Of a DNA stretch of 10,143 bases, positions 7,321-10,143 are shown one piece after another. Below the pieces are notes generated by a model. It was not told the DNA's origin. It made no database searches and worked only from the letters and a program-made list of their open reading frames with translations. The DNA comes from M55B167 sp046482825 (GTDB lineage: Bacteria > Verrucomicrobiota > Kiritimatiellia > RFP12 > UBA1067): positions 1 to 10,143 of the forward strand of contig JAWOEI010000051.1 of the NCBI GenBank assembly GCA_046482825.1, given 5' to 3'. Position numbers and translations under genes: made by a program. How positions within the stretch are numbered: the stretch's first letter is position 1; each line of letters opens with the position of its first letter.

Positions 7321-7347
7321 AAAAAAGACCAGCATGTTGCTGGTCTT
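7321..7347 (-). terminator. Rho-independent terminator of tRNA-Ser
   Basis: A perfect 9-bp stem pairs AAGACCAGC 7325-7333 with GCTGGTCTT 7339-7347 around a 5-nt loop. Read on the minus strand it ends in a run of six T (7326-7321, overlapping the stem), three bases after the encoded CCA. Confidence 0.85.
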
Positions 7348-7348
7348 A

Positions 7349-7439
<91 letters not shown>

Positions 7440-7454
7440 GATAAAATTCTTTAA

Positions 7455-7494
7455 TGCTGCATCCCGCTTTGCGGGACCACTCGGTCACCTCTCC
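7455..7494 (-). pseudogene. Truncated tRNA-Ser 5' half with palindromic insert
   Basis: Just upstream of tRNA-Ser on the same strand, 7477-7495 is an exact 19-nt copy of 7422-7440, the tRNA 5' end. The D-loop segment is replaced by a perfect palindrome (TCCCGC 7462-7467, TTT, GCGGGA 7471-7476). TGCTGCA (7455-7461) then matches the tRNA again in the 5' anticodon arm, after which similarity stops. It has no anticodon, T-arm or acceptor 3' strand, so it is not functional. The remaining gap to the next gene (7496-7659) shows nothing definite. Confidence 0.7.
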
Positions 7495-7659
7495 GGATAA
7501 TTTCGGATTGTTTTTCCGGAAAGGTTTTTATTTATACTGTTTTCCTGTTTGAAATACAATGGTAAACTTGTGTTTTATTGGTTTGCGTTTTCGTGCAGTA
7601 GCGGACATGCTTCGGAAGTTCAGGAATATCCGCCCGTATAAGGTGGATGGTGATTATAA

Positions 7660-8232
7660 ATGACAACAGAAAAAAAAGTGCCGCTCCGCCGGATATTTTT
7701 GAGTTTTACCAGGATAGGCGCTGTGCTCTTCGGAGGCGGCTATGCCATGTTGCCTCTGCTGGAACGTGAAGTGGTTAATCGGCGGCACTGGTGCGATGAG
7801 CACGAGATGGTAGATTATTTTGCAATGGCGCAACTTGTCCCCGGCGTGATTACTGTTAATACATCCATGCTGATAGGTCACAGATTACGCGGTTTTGCGG
7901 GGACTGTCGCGGCCTTGATCGGTGTCGTGCTGGTCCCGTTTTTTGTGCTTCTGGCTTATGCATTGGCTTTTGATTCGCTCGACAATCTGGATATATTGAA
8001 AAACGCCATGAATGGTGTGTGCCCTGCTGTGGCTGGCGTGATGTCGGGTGTGGCCTATAAAATGTTTAAACAAAACTGCAGGTCGCGGCTTGGACTGCTG
8101 GTTACAGTGATAACTGTTTTTCTGGCCCTTGTTATAGGCGTTCCTGCGGTCTGGCTTATTGTCAGCGGTGTGCTGACGGGAATTCTATGGTTTTTCGTGC
8201 AATACCGGAAGTTGAAGGAAAGTAAACCCTGA
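7660..8232 (+). CDS. Short-chain chromate-type (CHR) transporter
   Basis: A 190-residue inner-membrane protein with a single CHR domain, about half the length of classical two-domain ChrA. The family signatures are present: FGGGYAM (24-30) followed by LPLLEREVV, and QLVPGVITVNTSMLIGH (58-74). Hydrophobic segments lie at about 79-103, 115-133 and 145-180. Family members are linked to chromate efflux or anion transport, but many have never been tested on chromate. Short CHR proteins are usually encoded as adjacent pairs that act together; no partner lies next to this one. GGTGA at 7649-7653 gives a fair ribosome binding site six bases before the ATG. Upstream is the oppositely oriented tRNA-Ser, so it is probably a single-gene unit. 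Confidence 0.88.
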   Translation: MTTEKKVPLRRIFLSFTRIGAVLFGGGYAMLPLLEREVVNRRHWCDEHEMVDYFAMAQLVPGVITVNTSMLIGHRLRGFAGTVAALIGVVLVPFFVLLAYALAFDSLDNLDILKNAMNGVCPAVAGVMSGVAYKMFKQNCRSRLGLLVTVITVFLALVIGVPAVWLIVSGVLTGILWFFVQYRKLKESKP

Positions 8233-8235
8233 ATA

Positions 8236-8278
8236 GCTATCGGTTCCGAAAGGCTTATACCGGATAGCGATACCGATA
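8236..8278 (+). repeat. Imperfect hairpin after the CHR gene
   Basis: GCTATC 8236-8241 can pair with GATAGC 8263-8268, or alternatively TATCGGT 8238-8244 with ACCGATA 8272-8278. It begins four bases after the stop codon and could weaken readthrough into rpmI, but has no T run. Confidence 0.35.
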
Positions 8279-8296
8279 AATTATTGTCGAACACGC

Positions 8297-8325
8297 TGGA
8301 CTTAAATACCACGTTTTGATATAAA
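8297..8325 (+). promoter_or_regulatory. Possible extended -10 promoter for rpmI-rplT
   Basis: TATAAA (8320-8325) is preceded by TG at 8317-8318, an extended -10, and by TGGACT (8297-8302, 4 of 6 -35 bases) at 17-bp spacing. Transcription would begin near 8332 and give a leader of about 95 nt. Confidence 0.45.
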
Positions 8326-8347
8326 CAGAAGTCCTTTCCGTCTGACC

Positions 8348-8411
8348 AGGAGGATTTGTGCTCGTACAGGCTATCATCGGCTGACTGCCTTGCGGGTTAA
8401 CTACGGTAACC
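8348..8411 (+). promoter_or_regulatory. Leader of the rpmI-rplT operon: possible leader peptide and hairpin
   Basis: A perfect AGGAGG (8348-8353) stands before GTG (8358), which opens an eight-codon frame (VLVQAIIG, initiator Met) ending at TGA 8382-8384. Further on, GGTTA 8395-8399 pairs with TAACC 8407-8411 just before the rpmI ribosome binding site. In many bacteria L20 represses this operon by binding its leader, so a regulatory role is plausible, but I recognise no known L20 leader class. Confidence 0.3.
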
Positions 8412-8427
8412 ATGAAAGAGGTTTGAA

Positions 8428-8625
8428 ATGCCTAAAATGAAATCCAAACGAGGCGCGTGCAAGCGTTTCAAAAAGTCGGCCACGGGTAAGATTAAGCGTA
8501 CTCAGTCCGGAAAAGCCCACATCAATGGGTATAAGCCGCAGAAGCGTAAACGCAATCTCCGTGGAATTATCACAGCAAAACAATGTTTTGTCAAAACAGC
8601 AACGCGTATGTTGCAGGGTAACTGA
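8428..8625 (+). CDS. rpmI: 50S ribosomal protein L35
   Basis: A 65-residue, very basic protein of the usual L35 length, with the family start MPKMKSKRGACKRFKK and a second basic cluster KPQKRKRNLRG. It is a component of the large ribosomal subunit. AAAGAGG (8415-8421) lies six bases before the ATG. It is the first gene of a two-gene unit with rplT, 12 bp apart. In many bacteria infC stands directly upstream; here its place is taken by a CHR transporter. Confidence 0.97.
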   Translation: MPKMKSKRGACKRFKKSATGKIKRTQSGKAHINGYKPQKRKRNLRGIITAKQCFVKTATRMLQGN

Positions 8626-8637
8626 GGAGATTGACTA

Positions 8638-8994
8638 ATGGCTAGAGTAACAAATGCACCCGCATCAAGAGAGCGGAGACGACGTCGTCTGGAGATGGCC
8701 AAGGGTTTTCGAGGAGGACGCAGCAAGCTGTATCGCACAGCTACCGAGGCTGTGGACCGCGCTCAGCGTCTTTCCACAGTTCATCGCAAGCTGCGCAAAC
8801 GTGAATATCGCAGATTGTGGATTGCCCGTATCAATGCGGCTGCGCGTGCTGAAGGCATGACATACAGCCGTCTTATTGAAGGGCTGACCAAATCCGGTGT
8901 TGAAGTGAACCGCAAAATGCTTTCAGAAATTGCGATTCACGATGCCGAGGGGTTCAAAAAGTTTGTTGAAACCGCCCGTTCTGCTCTCGCATAA
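8638..8994 (+). CDS. rplT: 50S ribosomal protein L20
   Basis: A 118-residue protein of standard L20 length. It binds 23S rRNA early in assembly of the large subunit and in many bacteria also represses its own operon. Family features are visible throughout: the basic N-terminal half with ERRRRRLEMAKGFRGGRSKLYRTA, then REYRRLWIARINAAAR, YSRLIEGL and NRKMLSEIAIHD. The ribosome binding site GAGGAG (8624-8629) overlaps the rpmI stop codon, which suggests coupled translation. A strong terminator follows 24 bp after the stop. Confidence 0.98.
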   Translation: MARVTNAPASRERRRRRLEMAKGFRGGRSKLYRTATEAVDRAQRLSTVHRKLRKREYRRLWIARINAAARAEGMTYSRLIEGLTKSGVEVNRKMLSEIAIHDAEGFKKFVETARSALA

Positions 8995-9018
8995 TTTGCG
9001 CTGTAACTTATGTTTTTA

Positions 9019-9048
9019 AAAAAGCCGTCCTTTTCAGGGCGGCTTTTT
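9019..9048 (+). terminator. Rho-independent terminator of rpmI-rplT
   Basis: A 12-bp stem pairs 9019-9030 (AAAAAGCCGTCC) with 9037-9048 (GGGCGGCTTTTT) with one T-G wobble and the loop TTTTCA. It ends in five T, and the A-rich left side would allow it to work on both strands. Confidence 0.92.
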
Positions 9049-9203
9049 GCGTGTATACTTTATGCGAAAGTTTGAAGATAGTTTTGTGCCGTGGGCAAAG
9101 GCACGAGGCAAAGGGCATGGAGCATAAAAAAGACTGCCGTAGCGAAAAACGTTATGCCCTGTGTAAAATGGTTTTTTATGATAACATTTAATAGGTTTAT
9201 TCG

Positions 9204-9866
9204 ATGGCCATACGAGTTATAGTGGTGGAAGATGACAGCCGTTTGAGATCCGGTCTGGCTGAGATGATCAATAACGACAAAGAGTGCGTATGTGTCGGTG
9301 CTTTTGCTTCAGGGGAAGATGCTGTAGAAAACGCGTCGGAGTTTTCTCCTCAAGTGGCGGTTATGGATATTAATCTTCCCGGGATGGATGGTATCGAGTG
9401 TGTGGGAATGCTGTCGCGTAAAATCGAGGGACTCCAGACAGTTATGCTGACTGTCTATCAGGATACGGATAACCTTTTCAGGGCACTGGCCGCCGGAGCA
9501 CATGGTTATCTTGTTAAACCGGTACGAATGCGGGATCTGGCGGCAGCCATACGTGATATACATCAGGGGGGTGCGCCTATGACCAGTGCGCTGGCTCGTA
9601 AGGTGGTGGATGCCTTCCGTACCCGGTCTTCCTCTGAGTCGGTTGCAGGGGCTGAGCCACGCTGCGAAGAGGCCGCTGAACTGGCTCCGCGCGAGAGGCA
9701 GGTGCTTGACCTGCTGGCACAGGGTTTTTCTTACAAAGAGATCGCCGACAGGCTGAATGTTTCGTTCGGCACGGTTCATACCTATGTTCTGAGGATATAC
9801 AAGAAGCTGCATGTCCGTTCCAAGAATGCGGCAGTCGCCCGCTGGCTCGGTTATCGCAAGGAATGA
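9204..9866 (+). CDS. NarL/FixJ-type response regulator
   Basis: A 220-residue cytoplasmic transcription regulator. The receiver domain (about 1-120) has the acidic pocket E9, D10 and D11, the phosphorylation site D55 in VMDINLPGMDG, T83, and K105 in LVKP, so all key residues are present. After a linker (about 125-158) comes a LuxR-type helix-turn-helix (about 160-212): LAPRERQVLDLLAQG, YKEIADRL and a recognition helix in SFGTVHTYVLRIYKKL. The histidine kinase is not adjacent in this window, so partner and targets are unknown. Upstream, 9049-9203 holds two mutually exclusive inverted repeats (AGGGCAT 9112-9118 with ATGCCCT 9154-9160, or GCATAA 9122-9127 with TTATGC 9152-9157), a possible operator or leader structure. 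The ribosome binding site is weak (ATAGG near 9191-9195). Confidence 0.95.
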   Translation: MAIRVIVVEDDSRLRSGLAEMINNDKECVCVGAFASGEDAVENASEFSPQVAVMDINLPGMDGIECVGMLSRKIEGLQTVMLTVYQDTDNLFRALAAGAHGYLVKPVRMRDLAAAIRDIHQGGAPMTSALARKVVDAFRTRSSSESVAGAEPRCEEAAELAPRERQVLDLLAQGFSYKEIADRLNVSFGTVHTYVLRIYKKLHVRSKNAAVARWLGYRKE

Positions 9867-9920
9867 TTTTATTAACTACAGAGATCGTAGCGCAGCATAG
9901 CCGCAACCAAATTATTTTAA

Positions 9921-10001
9921 CTACGAAAAACGCGAATGACGCGAAAATAATTACTCCACATGTAATTATCCACAAAGAACGCATAGAACGCAAAGAAAGA
10001 G
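9921..10001. repeat. 9-bp periodic short repeats before the GxxExxY gene
   Basis: Two arrays lie in the gap. CTACGAAAA, ACGCGAATG and ACGCGAAAA start at 9921, 9930 and 9939. AAGAACGCA, TAGAACGCA and AAGAAAGAG start at 9975, 9984 and 9993. Both have an exact 9-bp period. CGCGAAT also occurs twice in the element at 3183-3326. These are not CRISPR repeats: units are too short and there are no spacers. Confidence 0.55.
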
Positions 10002-10007
10002 AGTGAT

Positions 10008-10143
10008 ATGAGTGAAGTTTTGAGTTTGTGTGATCAGATCCGGGAAGTTGCTTATGCCATACATGTGTATCATGGAAATGGATATTTGGAAAAAGTCTAT
10101 GAGAATGCTTTGGTGCATAGATTACGAAAAGAGGGTTTCGATG
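10008..10143 (+). CDS. GxxExxY protein, N-terminal part
   Basis: The frame runs from ATG at 10008 off the end of the window, giving 45 codons. It contains GYLEKVY, the G-x-x-E-x-x-Y signature, in the usual place near the N-terminus after an I-x-x-x-A-x-x-I-H helix. The family is small (about 125-140 residues), widespread in environmental bacteria and of unknown biochemical role; database labels such as iron transporter are not supported. A GAGAG-type ribosome binding site precedes the ATG. The 9-bp periodic repeats lie directly upstream. Confidence 0.88.
   Translation, partial: MSEVLSLCDQIREVAYAIHVYHGNGYLEKVYENALVHRLRKEGFD

Noticed and set aside
9309..9812. Minus-strand frame of 167 codons inside the response regulator
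   Set aside because: It is fully antisense to an intact REC-LuxR protein.
9921..10001. CRISPR array
   Set aside because: Units are nine bases, vary between arrays, and have no unique spacers; no cas gene is nearby.

Overview
The window looks like part of a chromosome from a free-living Gram-negative bacterium of the Planctomycetes-Verrucomicrobia-Chlamydiae group, most likely Kiritimatiellota or Lentisphaerota. This is an inference. It rests on the gene mix (secreted GH99/WbsX-like enzyme, secreted GxDLY-type SGNH hydrolase, exported squalene-cyclase-fold protein, GxxExxY protein), moderate GC content, and long intergenic gaps full of small palindromes and 9-bp periodic repeats. No marker in the window proves it.

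Layout. Positions 1-347 are an intergenic region that ends in a strong sigma70-type promoter whose spacer contains a run of 11 C, followed by a leader of about 140 nt with competing hairpins. Positions 348-3113 encode a large exported GH99-like protein with three similar beta-type modules around the catalytic domain. It converges on a GT4 glycosyltransferase (3345-4463, minus), and the gap between them holds nested inverted repeats. Divergent from the glycosyltransferase is an exported squalene-cyclase/prenyltransferase-fold protein (4732-5865). After a MITE-like palindrome of about 139 bp (5996-6134) comes an exported SGNH hydrolase (6183-7271).

The second half is more housekeeping in character. 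tRNA-Ser(GGA) lies on the minus strand (7351-7439) with its terminator. It is flanked by two tRNA-derived fragments: a copied 5' half with a palindrome in place of the D-loop, and an inverted T-arm-like piece. Then come a lone short-chain chromate-type (CHR) transporter (7660-8232), the ribosomal protein operon rpmI-rplT (8428-8994) with its own promoter and a clear terminator, an orphan NarL/FixJ-type response regulator (9204-9866), and the first 45 codons of a GxxExxY protein (from 10008).

The three exported proteins suggest work on carbohydrate or envelope material outside the cytoplasm, but they are not an obvious operon: each has its own upstream gap. No complete new multi-gene system is evident. 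The most unusual signals are the C11 tract inside a promoter (a candidate phase-variation switch), the palindromic elements, and the tRNA-Ser debris.
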